Part shown: in pieces, positions 1 through 8,491 of the stretch
Layout of the letters: each line of letters opens with the position of its first letter
Numbering within the stretch: the first letter of the stretch is position 1
Assembly (NCBI RefSeq): GCF_030708075.1
Contig: NZ_CP117982.1
Location: 2,075,513-2,139,512, forward strand
DNA: 64,000 nt
Reading direction: 5' to 3'
From: Candidatus Epulonipiscium viviparus
GTDB lineage: Bacteria; Bacillota; Clostridia; Lachnospirales; Cellulosilyticaceae
The notes under the pieces: generated by a model
What the model saw: only the letters and a program-made list of their open reading frames with translations
Database searches by the model: none
What the model was told of the DNA's origin: nothing
Program-made: the position numbers and the translations under genes

Positions 1-1793
1 AAGTTTCTGATGGTACGGAACAAATGACGATTATATTTTTTGAACAGCCTTATATGAAAAATAATTTTCATGTAGGGCTGATCTATAATTTTTACGGAAC
101 CGTAAAGTTGAAATATAATAAATTGAACATGGTTTCTCCATCATATCAAACACTTGAGAAATATACTCAACAGACCAAGCTAATTCCCGTTTACGCATCG
201 ACATATCAACTATCCCAATTTATCATACGCAAACATATAAAAAATGCAATAGATATTGCAATATGTAATGTATCAGATGTGATCCCAACTGATATTGTAG
301 CAAAACATAATTTAATGCCAAAAAGACAGGCGATAGAAAACATACATTTTCCGAAGGACGATGCTAGTTTCGTTGAAGCAAGGAGGCGTCTAGTATTTGA
401 AGAATTATTTTTATTGCAGTTGAGTTTATATATATTGAAATCAGATTTTAGGCAAAAGCAGGCTGGGACAGTAAAACAATCGCCAGTAGATTTGGAAGCA
501 TTTGTGGAGACTTTGCCATTTAAGCTAACTGCGGCCCAGCAACGAGTGGTCAAAGAAGTAGCAGCAGATCTAAAATTATTGGGGGCAGCAAATCGATTGA
601 TCCAAGGCGATGTAGGGTCTGGAAAGACGGTGGTTGCGGCAATAGCATTGTTTATAGTAGTTCGAAACGGCTTTCAGAGCACATTGATGGCGCCGACGGA
701 GGTTTTGGCAAGGCAACACTTTGAGTTTTTAGAAAAAACTTTTGAAGCATTTGATATATCTGTTGCATTATTGACGGGGTCGACTACAAAGAAACAGAAG
801 ATGGGGCTATTAGAAAAGCTTGCAAAGGGAGATATTGATATATTGGTAGGAACCCACGCATTGATAGAAGATAACGTGGTGTACGCAAAATTAGGATTAG
901 TAATTACTGATGAGCAGCACAGATTTGGAGTGAGACAACGACTTAGCCTGGCACAAAAGGGAGATTTTCCAGATGTGTTGGCGATGACCGCGACACCAAT
1001 TCCGAGAACATTGGCATTGATATTGTATGGCGATATGGATATTTCTACAATAGACGAGTTGCCACCTGGCAGAACCCCGATAAAAACTAATGCAGTGGAC
1101 AGCCGATACTATGCTAGAATCTATAAATTTATGAGAGAGCATGTGAGTAATGGACGGCAATGTTATATTATATGTCCGATGGTAGAGGAAAACGAAAAAG
1201 TAGAAAATGTTAAAGACGTGATATCGTATGCTGAAAAGTTGCAAGCAGAAGAATTTGCAGGATTGGCTGTTGAGTATTTACACGGCAAGATGAAAGCCAA
1301 AGATAAAAATAAGATTATGGAACGGTTTGCTAATGGCGAAATAGATATATTGGTTTCGACAACAGTGGTAGAAGTGGGAGTAAACGTGCCCAACGCGACG
1401 ATAATTTTAATAGAAAATGCGGAAAGATTTGGGTTATCGCAATTGCACCAGCTGCGAGGAAGAGTAGGGCGAGGGAGCTATGAATCATTTTGTATATTGG
1501 TAAGTGATTCATATAATAAAGATACGAGGGCACGGCTCAAAATAATGCAAGAAACCACGGATGGATTTAAGATAGCAGATACGGACTTACAGTTGCGTGG
1601 ATCTGGAGAATTTTTTGGAACACGCCAGCACGGGTTACTAGAAATGAAGATAGCGAATATGTATACAGATATAGATGTGCTTAAAGTAGTGCAGCAAGAA
1701 GTTGAAAACATTATGGAAGCGGGGATATACGGATATTCAGATTTGTTTAACTTTATGCAAAATGAATATAATCCGATGGCACCAGTTTTATAA
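1..1793 (+). CDS. recG: ATP-dependent DNA helicase RecG, 3' part
   Basis: RecG unwinds branched DNA and remodels stalled replication forks and recombination intermediates. The frame is open to the left edge (from base 3), so the start lies outside the window; the ATG at 24 is internal, because the residues before it continue the wedge/OB domain (VSDGTEQ). Visible motifs: Walker A GDVGSGKT (606-629), DEQH box (909-920), TATPIPRT (about 984-1007) and the helicase C domain with VSTTVVEVGVNVPNA and QLRGRVGRG. The C-terminal RecG signature LRGSGEFFGTRQHG is present. About 595 residues are visible against roughly 680 for the family, so only the N-terminal end is missing. The next gene begins 21 bases after the stop. 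Identification is firm. Confidence 0.95.
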   Translation, partial: VSDGTEQMTIIFFEQPYMKNNFHVGLIYNFYGTVKLKYNKLNMVSPSYQTLEKYTQQTKLIPVYASTYQLSQFIIRKHIKNAIDIAICNVSDVIPTDIVAKHNLMPKRQAIENIHFPKDDASFVEARRRLVFEELFLLQLSLYILKSDFRQKQAGTVKQSPVDLEAFVETLPFKLTAAQQRVVKEVAADLKLLGAANRLIQGDVGSGKTVVAAIALFIVVRNGFQSTLMAPTEVLARQHFEFLEKTFEAFDISVALLTGSTTKKQKMGLLEKLAKGDIDILVGTHALIEDNVVYAKLGLVITDEQHRFGVRQRLSLAQKGDFPDVLAMTATPIPRTLALILYGDMDISTIDELPPGRTPIKTNAVDSRYYARIYKFMREHVSNGRQCYIICPMVEENEKVENVKDVISYAEKLQAEEFAGLAVEYLHGKMKAKDKNKIMERFANGEIDILVSTTVVEVGVNVPNATIILIENAERFGLSQLHQLRGRVGRGSYESFCILVSDSYNKDTRARLKIMQETTDGFKIADTDLQLRGSGEFFGTRQHGLLEMKIANMYTDIDVLKVVQQEVENIMEAGIYGYSDLFNFMQNEYNPMAPVL

Positions 1794-1814
1794 GGAACAG
1801 TAGAGGGGATTAAA

Positions 1815-2351
1815 ATGGAATTTGTAGCATTTAAGGATGAAGCGAAAGTTTTAGAAGAGATGAAAGAGTTATATGAGGAGTCATTTCCAGCAGTAGAAAG
1901 AGCGTCTATGCGATGGATAAGAAGGCAAGCGAGAACGCAACATGCGGATTTGTTTGGCATATACGAGAAACAAAAATTTGTAGGATTTGTATACCTAATT
2001 TACCATAAAGATTTGGTATATATAGTATTTTTTGCAGTAGCAAGAGAATTGCGAGGCAAGGGGTATGGTACAAAAATTTTGGTAGCGTTGAGAAAAAAAG
2101 TAGCAGGCAAAAAGTTGATATTAGACATAGACGCACTTAGTGATATGGCAGCTGATGCGGAGATTAGAGTTAAACGCAAGGAGTTTTATATTAGAAACGG
2201 GTTTGTAGATACAGAAATAAGAGTTTGTATTTATGGGGTAGATGCAGAAGTGATGGCTTTGGGAGGGGAAATTTTTAGAGAAGACTTTGAGGGAGTGTTA
2301 AAGCAATATTTAGGAAAAGCTAGATACTATGCATTTATAAAATTTGAATAG
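1815..2351 (+). CDS. GNAT-family N-acetyltransferase (copy 1)
   Basis: 178-residue protein with the fold signature of GCN5-related N-acetyltransferases: a central strand DLVYIVFFAVARELRGKGYGTKIL at about residues 61-84, where RGKGYG is the acetyl-CoA pyrophosphate loop, followed by a C-terminal FYIRNGFVDT strand typical of the family. The substrate cannot be read from sequence. The ATG is preceded by GAGGGGAT. It is closely similar to the next gene (VGFxYLIYxKDLVY, RRKEFYxxNGFVD), so the two are a tandem duplication. It follows recG closely and may share its transcript. Confidence 0.8.
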   Translation: MEFVAFKDEAKVLEEMKELYEESFPAVERASMRWIRRQARTQHADLFGIYEKQKFVGFVYLIYHKDLVYIVFFAVARELRGKGYGTKILVALRKKVAGKKLILDIDALSDMAADAEIRVKRKEFYIRNGFVDTEIRVCIYGVDAEVMALGGEIFREDFEGVLKQYLGKARYYAFIKFE

Positions 2352-2385
2352 AAAGATGTGTTTAACTGTTTTGAGGAGGAATAAA

Positions 2386-2910
2386 ATGAAATTTGTAACA
2401 TTAACCCAAAATGCGAAAATCACACATGACGTTAAGCCATTGTATGTAAAGTCATTTCCCGTAACCGAGAGAATGCCCTTTTGGTTATTTAAATCTAAAG
2501 CCAAAAAAAGCTATGTTGATCTAGTGAGTATATATGATGAGAAAAAATTTGTGGGGTTTATGTATCTGATATACGACAAAGACCTAGTGTATGTACTGTA
2601 TTTGGCGACGTCACTGCGAAGACACGGATACGGCAGTAAAATTTTGGGTGAGTTAAAAAAGCGAGTACCAGGCAAAAAAATATTTTTGAATATAGAAGCA
2701 TTAGACGATACTGCAGCTAATGCGAAGCAAAGAATGAGACGCAAGGAATTTTATGAAAATAATGGATTTGTTGATAGCGGAATACGAGTGTGTGAAGCTA
2801 CAATGGAGATGGAAACCATGAGTTATGGAGGCATCGTAACAGAAAGTGACCTAGAAGTTGTGTTAAAGAAATACTTAGGAACAGCGTTATTCAAGATGTT
2901 TATAAGATAA
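2386..2910 (+). CDS. GNAT-family N-acetyltransferase (copy 2)
   Basis: 174-residue paralogue of the preceding acetyltransferase. The acetyl-CoA loop reads RRHGYGSKIL and the C-terminal part RRKEFYENNGFVDSGIRVCE aligns with copy 1. An upstream in-frame ATG at 2344 overlaps the previous gene, but the strong GAGGAGG just before 2386 fixes the start there. The tandem arrangement suggests local duplication and divergence; the substrate is unknown. Confidence 0.8.
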   Translation: MKFVTLTQNAKITHDVKPLYVKSFPVTERMPFWLFKSKAKKSYVDLVSIYDEKKFVGFMYLIYDKDLVYVLYLATSLRRHGYGSKILGELKKRVPGKKIFLNIEALDDTAANAKQRMRRKEFYENNGFVDSGIRVCEATMEMETMSYGGIVTESDLEVVLKKYLGTALFKMFIR

Positions 2911-2918
2911 AGAAGAAG

Positions 2919-2957
2919 ATGCTTTTGCAAGAGAAGAAATAACTTTTGCAGAAGCAT
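2919..2957 (+). other. Intergenic hairpin after the GNAT pair
   Basis: Arms ATGCTTTTGCA (2919-2929) and TGCAGAAGCAT (2947-2957) pair over 11 bp with one G-U and a 17-base loop. No T-run follows, so it is either a weak terminator or an mRNA 3' end stabiliser. Confidence 0.4.
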
Positions 2958-3049
2958 ATTAAAAATATTTACATATATAGTATACTAAGTAAAATAAAGG
3001 GCAATAATCTGTGTATTAAAAACTAAAAATTGAAAGGAAGATAAAAATA

Positions 3050-3838
3050 ATGAGAGATGGACATATTCATACTAATTATTGCCCGCATGGGAGCAAAGAC
3101 ACGATGGAAAAATATATAGAAAGAGCGATAGAGCTGGGAATAACAGAAATATCATTTACGGAGCATTTTCCATTGCCAAAGGAGTTTTTGGAATGCTATC
3201 CACAATTTAATAATGATGGAAATATGCAAGAGCAAGAGTTGGAGCCATATATAAAAGAGGTGGAGTGTGTTAAGGAGAAATATAAGAATAAACTCAAAAT
3301 TAATATAGGAGTAGAAGTAGACTATATAGAAGGCTATGAGCAAGAGATAGCAGCTATGTTGAATAAATATGGTCAATTTTTTGACGATGGAATTTTATCA
3401 GTGCACATTATTAAAGTAGGTGAAAAATACTTTAGTATAGATTATAGCCAAGAGAGCTTTGATGAGTTAGTAAAAATAGCAGAAGGATTAGACAAGGTTT
3501 ATCAAATTTATTTTGAGACTGTTAAGAAATCTGTAGAAGCTGATATAGGAAAGTATAAACCAACGCGAGTGGGGCATCTCAATTTAGTGAGAATTTATAG
3601 CCAAGATTTTGTAGTTGACTATAGTAAGTTCCCAATAGTAGCAGAATTGCTAGAAGCTATGAACAAAAATAAATATACAATTGACTATAATATTGCAGGT
3701 GAACGCAAAGAAAATTGCGAAATATATATTGATGATTATCTGTTTCGTAAACTATTAGAGTGGGACATAAAAATGATATACGGATCTGATGCGCATTCAG
3801 CAGAAGATTTAGTTTCATTAGTAAAATATATAGAGTGA
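3050..3838 (+). CDS. PHP-domain phosphatase, histidinol-phosphatase (HisJ/HisK) type
   Basis: 262-residue PHP-fold metal-dependent phosphatase. The N-terminus DGHIHTNYCPHG supplies the first metal-binding histidines; further ligand motifs are FTEHFPLP (about 38-45), GVEVDY (about 86-91), SVHI (about 118), GHLNL (about 175) and the C-terminal GSDAHSAEDL. Length and motif order match HisJ-type histidinol-phosphatases of Gram-positive bacteria, which hydrolyse L-histidinol phosphate in histidine biosynthesis. No other his gene is in the window, so its physiological substrate could differ. RBS GAAAGGAAG precedes the ATG. It stands alone and ends at a good terminator. Confidence 0.8.
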   Translation: MRDGHIHTNYCPHGSKDTMEKYIERAIELGITEISFTEHFPLPKEFLECYPQFNNDGNMQEQELEPYIKEVECVKEKYKNKLKINIGVEVDYIEGYEQEIAAMLNKYGQFFDDGILSVHIIKVGEKYFSIDYSQESFDELVKIAEGLDKVYQIYFETVKKSVEADIGKYKPTRVGHLNLVRIYSQDFVVDYSKFPIVAELLEAMNKNKYTIDYNIAGERKENCEIYIDDYLFRKLLEWDIKMIYGSDAHSAEDLVSLVKYIE

Positions 3839-3856
3839 AATAGGGCATAAAATAAG

Positions 3857-3885
3857 GCACCTCAAAATTGTGGGGTGCTCTTTTT
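3857..3885 (+). terminator. Rho-independent terminator after the PHP phosphatase
   Basis: Arms GCACCTCA (3857-3864) and TGGGGTGC (3871-3878) form an 8-bp stem (one G-U), followed by CTCTTTTT. Confidence 0.8.
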
Positions 3886-4021
3886 ATAACATAAATTATT
3901 TTATATTCCCATTAAGCAGTGCGCTTAAAAAACTATTGCAATAGAATTGACTTTATGATAGCATAGAAAATAGATAGTTATTTATTACAAACTAAAAATG
4001 ATGGAATATATGGGAGGAGTC

Positions 4022-5020
4022 ATGAAAAAGAATACTGTTTTTACTATCTCAATTGTTGTTGCAATTATTATTTTATCTTGCATTTCGATATTTGTAGGTG
4101 CGTTTGACGTATCGCTAGATGGAATTCTTAATGGTGATTACATGCAAGTGACGATTTTATTGAGCTCTAGAGTTCCGCGGCTATTGGCTACGTTATGCGT
4201 AGGGATGGGAATGAGTGTGGCGGGCTTAATAATGCAAAATTTATGTATGAATAAGTTTGTATCACCAACTACAGGAGCGACAATTTCATCTGCTCAATTA
4301 GGAGTTATTGTGGCGATGCTTACAATGCCATCAGCAAATCTTGTCACTAGAACAACTTTTGCATTTGTGTCGGCATTAGTCGGAACTTGGGCATTTGTTT
4401 GGTTTATTCAAAAAATTCAATTGAAGGATGTTATTATGGTGCCACTAATTGGTATCATGTTTAATAGTGTAATAGGAGGTTTGGTTAGCTACATAGCTTA
4501 TGAAAATGATTTAACGCAGATACTTAACAATATGCTAGTGGGAGATTTTTCGTTAATTTTAGCTGGGAGATATGAAATCGTATTTCTAATAGTGCCTCTT
4601 ATAGTAATTGCATTTATATATGCGAACCATTTTAATATAGTAGGAATGGGAGAACATTTTTCAACTAATTTAGGTGTAGATTATAAATTTGTTATGTTTA
4701 TGGGGCTGTCTATTGCCGCGATAATAACAGCGAGTGTTGTCGTAACAGTGGGAACAATTTCATATATAGGATTAATTATACCAAATATAGTATCGATGTT
4801 TAAGGGTGATAAAATACGAAAGAGTATATTGGATGTGGCATTATTTGGCGCTATGTTTGTGCTTCTTTGCGACCTATTTGGTAGGGTAATAATTAGACCA
4901 TTTGAGTTGCCTATAGAGCTGATGTCTGGAATTGTGGGAAGCATTATATTTATTATTATGCTATTTAAACGTTTGAGTCTAGGGCGCTCTAAAGCTAAGA
5001 AAGGGGTTAAACATGCATAA
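4022..5020 (+). CDS. Siderophore ABC transporter permease, FecCD family (first)
   Basis: 332-residue polytopic inner-membrane protein with the FecCD pattern: SSRVPRLLATLCVGMGMSVAGLIMQ near residues 45-70 and GTISYIGLIIPNIV about 245-258. It is one half of the channel of an iron-siderophore (or heme) importer. ATGs occur from 3998, but GGGAGGAG sits immediately before 4022, giving MKKNTVF as the N-terminus. It overlaps the next permease gene by 8 bases. The order permease-permease-ATPase resembles yclNOP/fatDC-type catecholate transporters; the specific siderophore is unknown. Confidence 0.88.
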   Translation: MKKNTVFTISIVVAIIILSCISIFVGAFDVSLDGILNGDYMQVTILLSSRVPRLLATLCVGMGMSVAGLIMQNLCMNKFVSPTTGATISSAQLGVIVAMLTMPSANLVTRTTFAFVSALVGTWAFVWFIQKIQLKDVIMVPLIGIMFNSVIGGLVSYIAYENDLTQILNNMLVGDFSLILAGRYEIVFLIVPLIVIAFIYANHFNIVGMGEHFSTNLGVDYKFVMFMGLSIAAIITASVVVTVGTISYIGLIIPNIVSMFKGDKIRKSILDVALFGAMFVLLCDLFGRVIIRPFELPIELMSGIVGSIIFIIMLFKRLSLGRSKAKKGVKHA

Positions 5021-5972
5021 GTTATCAATGCAAGCCAAGCTAGCGATGCTGAGTGTTTTATCGATAGTGCTTATAATAACATATCAATTTATATTTGTAG
5101 ATATGAAGTTTTTTGATTATGCTATGTATATTAGGACCCCCAAATTGATAGCAATAATAATTGCGGCATTTTGTATAGGGTATGCAAGCATGATATTTCA
5201 AACTCTAAGCCATAACAGGATAGTGACGCCTAGTTTGCTAGGAATGAATTCGCTATATGTACTGATTCACACGTCGATGGTGTTCTTCTTAGGTCAAACG
5301 GGATCAATAGTATTAAGTCCAAATGTAACATTTATAATAGACGTTATACTAATGGGAATTATGTCTGTTATCATATATGGAACGTTGTTTAAAAAAACGA
5401 GAAATAACGTGCTATATGTATTATTGGCCGGAAGCGTTTTAGGAACGTTGTTCTCAAGTATCTCAAATACAATGGTGAGAGTAATGGATCCGAATGAGTA
5501 TGACGCATTGCTATCAGAATTAGTAGCAGGCTTCGATCATGTAAATTCAGATTTACTAATTATGGCAACGATTTTGGTAGTTGCAACGATGCTTATATTT
5601 TATAAGGAAATGAAAGTACTGGATGTAATATCTTTAGGGAGGCAACAGGCAATAAATCTGGGTGTAGACTACGACAAGTCAATATTGAAACTATTGTTGG
5701 GAGTGGCGTTTTTGATAACTACTGCAACGGCGCTTGTAGGACCACTGTCGTTTTTGGGCCTAATTACTGCAAACTTGTCGAGAGAATTATTTAAGACATA
5801 TAAGCACTCATATTTGATGCTCGGCTCATTTTTAATGGGAGTTGTTGTTTTGCTAGGAGGGCAAGTTCTGATCGAGCATCTATTTGGGTTTAGTACGCAA
5901 ATATCTGTGTTTGTTAATTTATTTGGTGGTGCATATTTCTTGTATCTAATCTTGAAAAATAAAGGAGTGTAA
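5013..5972 (+). CDS. Siderophore ABC transporter permease, FecCD family (second)
   Basis: 319-residue second FecCD permease. It has about nine hydrophobic segments and the family motifs RTPKLIAIIIAAFCIGYASMI near the start and GPLSFLGLITANLSRELF (about 235-252). It begins inside the end of the previous gene (8-base overlap), implying translational coupling, and ends 3 bases before the ATPase gene. It pairs with the upstream permease to form the transmembrane channel. Confidence 0.88.
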   Translation: MHKLSMQAKLAMLSVLSIVLIITYQFIFVDMKFFDYAMYIRTPKLIAIIIAAFCIGYASMIFQTLSHNRIVTPSLLGMNSLYVLIHTSMVFFLGQTGSIVLSPNVTFIIDVILMGIMSVIIYGTLFKKTRNNVLYVLLAGSVLGTLFSSISNTMVRVMDPNEYDALLSELVAGFDHVNSDLLIMATILVVATMLIFYKEMKVLDVISLGRQQAINLGVDYDKSILKLLLGVAFLITTATALVGPLSFLGLITANLSRELFKTYKHSYLMLGSFLMGVVVLLGGQVLIEHLFGFSTQISVFVNLFGGAYFLYLILKNKGV

Positions 5973-5975
5973 ACA

Positions 5976-6728
5976 GTGGAAGTTAAGGGGTTAAATAAAT
6001 TTTATGGAGCAAAGCAAGTCGTAAATGAAGTATCGTTTAAACTTCCTAAGGGAAAAGTAATATCGCTGATAGGGCCAAATGGAGCCGGCAAATCGACAGT
6101 TCTAAATATTATGACTCGACTAACGCCGCAAGATGGTGGTCAGGTGTTGCTAGAAAATAAAGATATAAAGAAATGGAATAGCAAAGAACTGGCTAAAAAG
6201 TTGGCGATACTTACGCAATCGAATAATATTAGTGCAAAACTTACAGTAGGCGAGCTGATTGCTTTTGGAAGATTTCCATATTCAGGTAATAAATTAACAG
6301 CCGAAGATCATAAGCAAATTGATATGGCCATAGAGTATATGGAGCTTGGCGAATACAAAAACCGTTTTATTGACGAACTTTCGGGAGGGCAACGGCAGAG
6401 GGCCTTTATTGCGATGGTTATTGCGCAAGATACAGAGTTTATATTTCTGGATGAGCCGATCAATAATCTGGACATTTATCACTCTGCCAACACGTTAAAA
6501 TTGGTGAGAAGATTGTGTGATGAGCTGGGAAAGACAGTAACCGTGGTCCTGCATGACATCAACTTTGCATCAGTGTACTCAGATTATATCGGCGCATTTA
6601 AAGATGGGAAGCTATTTAAATTTGATACTGTAGACCAAGTAATTACAAAAGAAAATCTGAAAACGCTGTATAATGTAGACTTTGATATCCACAATGTAAA
6701 TGGCAAACAGATTTCTATTTATTATTAG
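5976..6728 (+). CDS. Siderophore ABC transporter ATP-binding protein, FecE family
   Basis: 250-residue ABC ATPase that energises the two preceding permeases. Walker A GPNGAGKST is at residues 33-41, signature LSGGQ at 135-139, Walker B IFLDEP at 156-161 and the switch histidine in VLHDINFA. The start is GTG at 5976 with AAAGGAG 8 bases upstream. The length is normal for the family, so the protein is complete. The reading frame stays open for a further ~115 codons after its TAG stop, through the 33-bp tandem array. Confidence 0.92.
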   Translation: MEVKGLNKFYGAKQVVNEVSFKLPKGKVISLIGPNGAGKSTVLNIMTRLTPQDGGQVLLENKDIKKWNSKELAKKLAILTQSNNISAKLTVGELIAFGRFPYSGNKLTAEDHKQIDMAIEYMELGEYKNRFIDELSGGQRQRAFIAMVIAQDTEFIFLDEPINNLDIYHSANTLKLVRRLCDELGKTVTVVLHDINFASVYSDYIGAFKDGKLFKFDTVDQVITKENLKTLYNVDFDIHNVNGKQISIYY

Positions 6729-6749
6729 AAGGTAACGCATGAGACATCA

Positions 6750-7079
6750 ACGGCGGAACATGCCCACGCAACTTTAACATCAACCGCGGAACATGCGCTC
6801 GCAACTTTAACATCAGCCGCGGAACATGCCCACGCAACTTTAACATCAACCGCGGAACATGCCCACGCAACTTTAACATCAACCGCGGAACATGCCCACG
6901 CAACTTTAACATCAACCGCGGAACATGCCCACGCAACTTTAACATCAGCCGCGGAACATGCGCTCGCAACTTTAGCGACAACGGCGGAACATGCTCTCGC
7001 AACTTTAACATCAACGGTGGAACATGCGCTCGCAACTTTAACATCAGCCGCGGAAACTGCTGCGAATATTTTAACTGCC
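6750..7079. repeat. 33-bp tandem array filling a convergent gene junction
   Basis: Nine full 33-bp units (starting at 6750, 6783, 6816, 6849, 6882, 6915, 6948, 6981 and 7014) and one degenerate unit (7047-7079). Each unit contains GCGGAACATGC and CGCAACTTTAACATC; most differences lie in the C/GCGC middle part. There are no spacers, so it is not CRISPR. The array starts 21 bases after the fecE-like stop and its last unit overlaps the final codons of the convergent minus-strand gene. The period is 11 codons: in the fecE frame it reads TAEHAHATLTS, and on the minus strand two frames are also open. No ribosome site precedes any of these frames. The unit is GC-richer than the surrounding genes. 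Confidence 0.9.
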
Positions 7080-8009
7080 ATAAGCCACTAGTGCGGCTCC
7101 CTGCTTGACTGGTAGACTGGCGGTGTGATAGAATATTTTACCATTTATTTCGGCATGATAGATGTGTAGTACATTGCCGAAGAAATCCTCGATGTGACCC
7201 AGTCGTTGCCCTATAAATACGCTCTCTCCCGCTTTAACTGCAGGATGCCATAGCCCGGCATATTCTGATTGTAGATAAATGTTGTTATAGTATATCTCTT
7301 TGGAACATACCTCGTGCGCCCGGACGGCAGTTTTCAGTTTGAAAAAGTTTAGAACCAAATTTATGTCGCGACAATATCCAACGACATGCTCTTCTGCGCA
7401 ATTGCCAAAATCTCCACGCTCTAGCAATAAGGATGGAACTTTTTGCTCGGCACAATACGTAAATTGACTGGTCTTCATTTGCGACGGCAAGAGAATCGGG
7501 ATGTCTAACGCGACGGCCACTTCCAGGGAGAGCTTGGTGACGGCCGAAGACGGAGTAGCGTACGGAAAGAATAGACAGGGAGTTAATCTCTCGTTGTTGC
7601 TTCCGCTGTGTAGGTCTAAAAAGAAATCTATGTGAGGGAACAGCTGAGTGGCAATAAATGCTTGGATGCGCTGCCCTGGAGACCCATCTGCCGATCCTGG
7701 ATACCCACTATTTAGATTTACTCGATCATCTACAGTGGAGCTTAGGTTCCAAAATCCAGAAGTGTTTAGGCAGTGAATAAAAATTATGTTTCCACTGATT
7801 TCTGCAGGATTGAGAGCCTTTGCCATGCGTGCAACCGCGGCTATTCCGGGGTATTCATCGCTATGAGTTCCAGCAGCTATGGCGACAGTTTTGCCGGGTC
7901 GTTCACCGCAGATTAATGTAACGGGAATTTCGTAACCCGGCGCATTGGGGCAGATCATAAGTTGCCTCTTTTCATTTTTACTCAACGTTTCACCTAATAT
8001 ATTCCACAT
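7071..8009 (-). CDS. Succinylglutamate desuccinylase/aspartoacylase-family zinc hydrolase
   Basis: 312-residue member of the M14-like aspartoacylase/succinylglutamate desuccinylase superfamily, which cleaves amide bonds of acylated amino acids or small peptides. The zinc motif is GTHSDEYPG (His and Glu ligands, about residues 48-56) and the third ligand is in FLDLHSGSN (about 133-141). The C-terminal part (LWHPAVKAGESVFIGQRLGHIEDFFGN) is the beta-barrel domain common in this group. An ATG at 8021 exists, but GGAGG inside it positions the ATG at 8009 as the start (MWNILGE). The substrate is not predictable. The gene stands alone, convergent with the siderophore importer, and its last codons coincide with the end of the tandem array. 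Confidence 0.8.
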   Translation of the reverse strand: MWNILGETLSKNEKRQLMICPNAPGYEIPVTLICGERPGKTVAIAAGTHSDEYPGIAAVARMAKALNPAEISGNIIFIHCLNTSGFWNLSSTVDDRVNLNSGYPGSADGSPGQRIQAFIATQLFPHIDFFLDLHSGSNNERLTPCLFFPYATPSSAVTKLSLEVAVALDIPILLPSQMKTSQFTYCAEQKVPSLLLERGDFGNCAEEHVVGYCRDINLVLNFFKLKTAVRAHEVCSKEIYYNNIYLQSEYAGLWHPAVKAGESVFIGQRLGHIEDFFGNVLHIYHAEINGKIFYHTASLPVKQGAALVAYGS

Positions 8010-8147
8010 AATAACCTCCATAAATATAATTGTAATTTCATTATTTGAAGAAATAAGTAAATTTATTCTAATAAAAGTAAGAGTGAGGAATAATTTTTCA
8101 TGTACATAAATATATATATCAGGATAATAAGTTGAAGGAGGTTATTG

Positions 8148-8243
8148 ATGATGGAAAAAGATTGTACAAAATGTGGGGGCAATTGCAGTTGTAATGATAA
8201 TGATAATGAGAATAAAGAGAACGACAAAGAAGAAAATAATTGA
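8148..8243 (+). CDS. Small Cys-rich acidic peptide, 31 aa
   Basis: A short ORF behind an excellent ribosome site (AAGGAGG at 8135-8141). The product is a 31-residue peptide with four cysteines in the pattern C-x2-C-x3-C-x-C (CTKCGGNCSC), followed by a highly charged Asn/Asp/Glu/Lys tail. A factor-independent terminator lies 25 bases after its stop, so it looks like a monocistronic unit. The cysteine cluster could bind a metal (Zn, Cu or Fe-S), but no family was recognised. Its place next to an iron importer's binding-protein gene is suggestive only. Start is ATG 8148 or 8151. Confidence 0.55.
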   Translation: MMEKDCTKCGGNCSCNDNDNENKENDKEENN

Positions 8244-8268
8244 AGCAATAAATATTAAAATTTTGAAA

Positions 8269-8306
8269 GTGACTATTAACCTTTTGGTTGAAGTCGCTTT
8301 TTTTTT
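8269..8306 (+). terminator. Terminator after the small Cys-rich ORF
   Basis: Arms GTGACT (8269-8274) and AGTCGC (8292-8297), with inner AACC/GGTT pairing, then nine T (8298-8306). Confidence 0.8.
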
Positions 8307-8367
8307 GCATACATATTTAATTGATTTGTAAAAGATAACTGAAAATGCTAAAAATATAATTTTACTA

Positions 8368-8426
8368 TTGCAATTCAAGTTAGTGTATGCTAATATAAAT
8401 ATATCAGTTAGTTTTAAACTACTAAC
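8368..8426 (+). promoter_or_regulatory. Promoter with palindromic operator for the siderophore binding protein
   Basis: -35 TTGCAA (8368-8373), 17-base spacer, -10 TAATAT (8391-8396). Immediately downstream, covering the expected start point, is a 20-bp imperfect palindrome with arms GTTAGT (8407-8412) and ACTAAC (8421-8426). The half-sites resemble those of DtxR-type iron repressors, but the assignment is inference. Confidence 0.5.
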
Positions 8427-8491
8427 CAAATAATGTGGAGATGAAATACATATGACATATATAATATATTAAAAAAAGGGGATATGTGAAA

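Noticed and set aside
24-1793. recG as an N-terminally truncated gene starting at ATG 24
   Set aside because: The frame stays open and RecG-like to base 3, so the gene is cut by the window edge, not truncated.
6750-7079. CRISPR array
   Set aside because: Units are directly adjacent without unique spacers and vary internally; no cas genes.
6715-7081. Minus-strand frames of 109 and 118 codons in the 33-bp array
   Set aside because: Open only because the period is a multiple of three; no ribosome site and no unique sequence.
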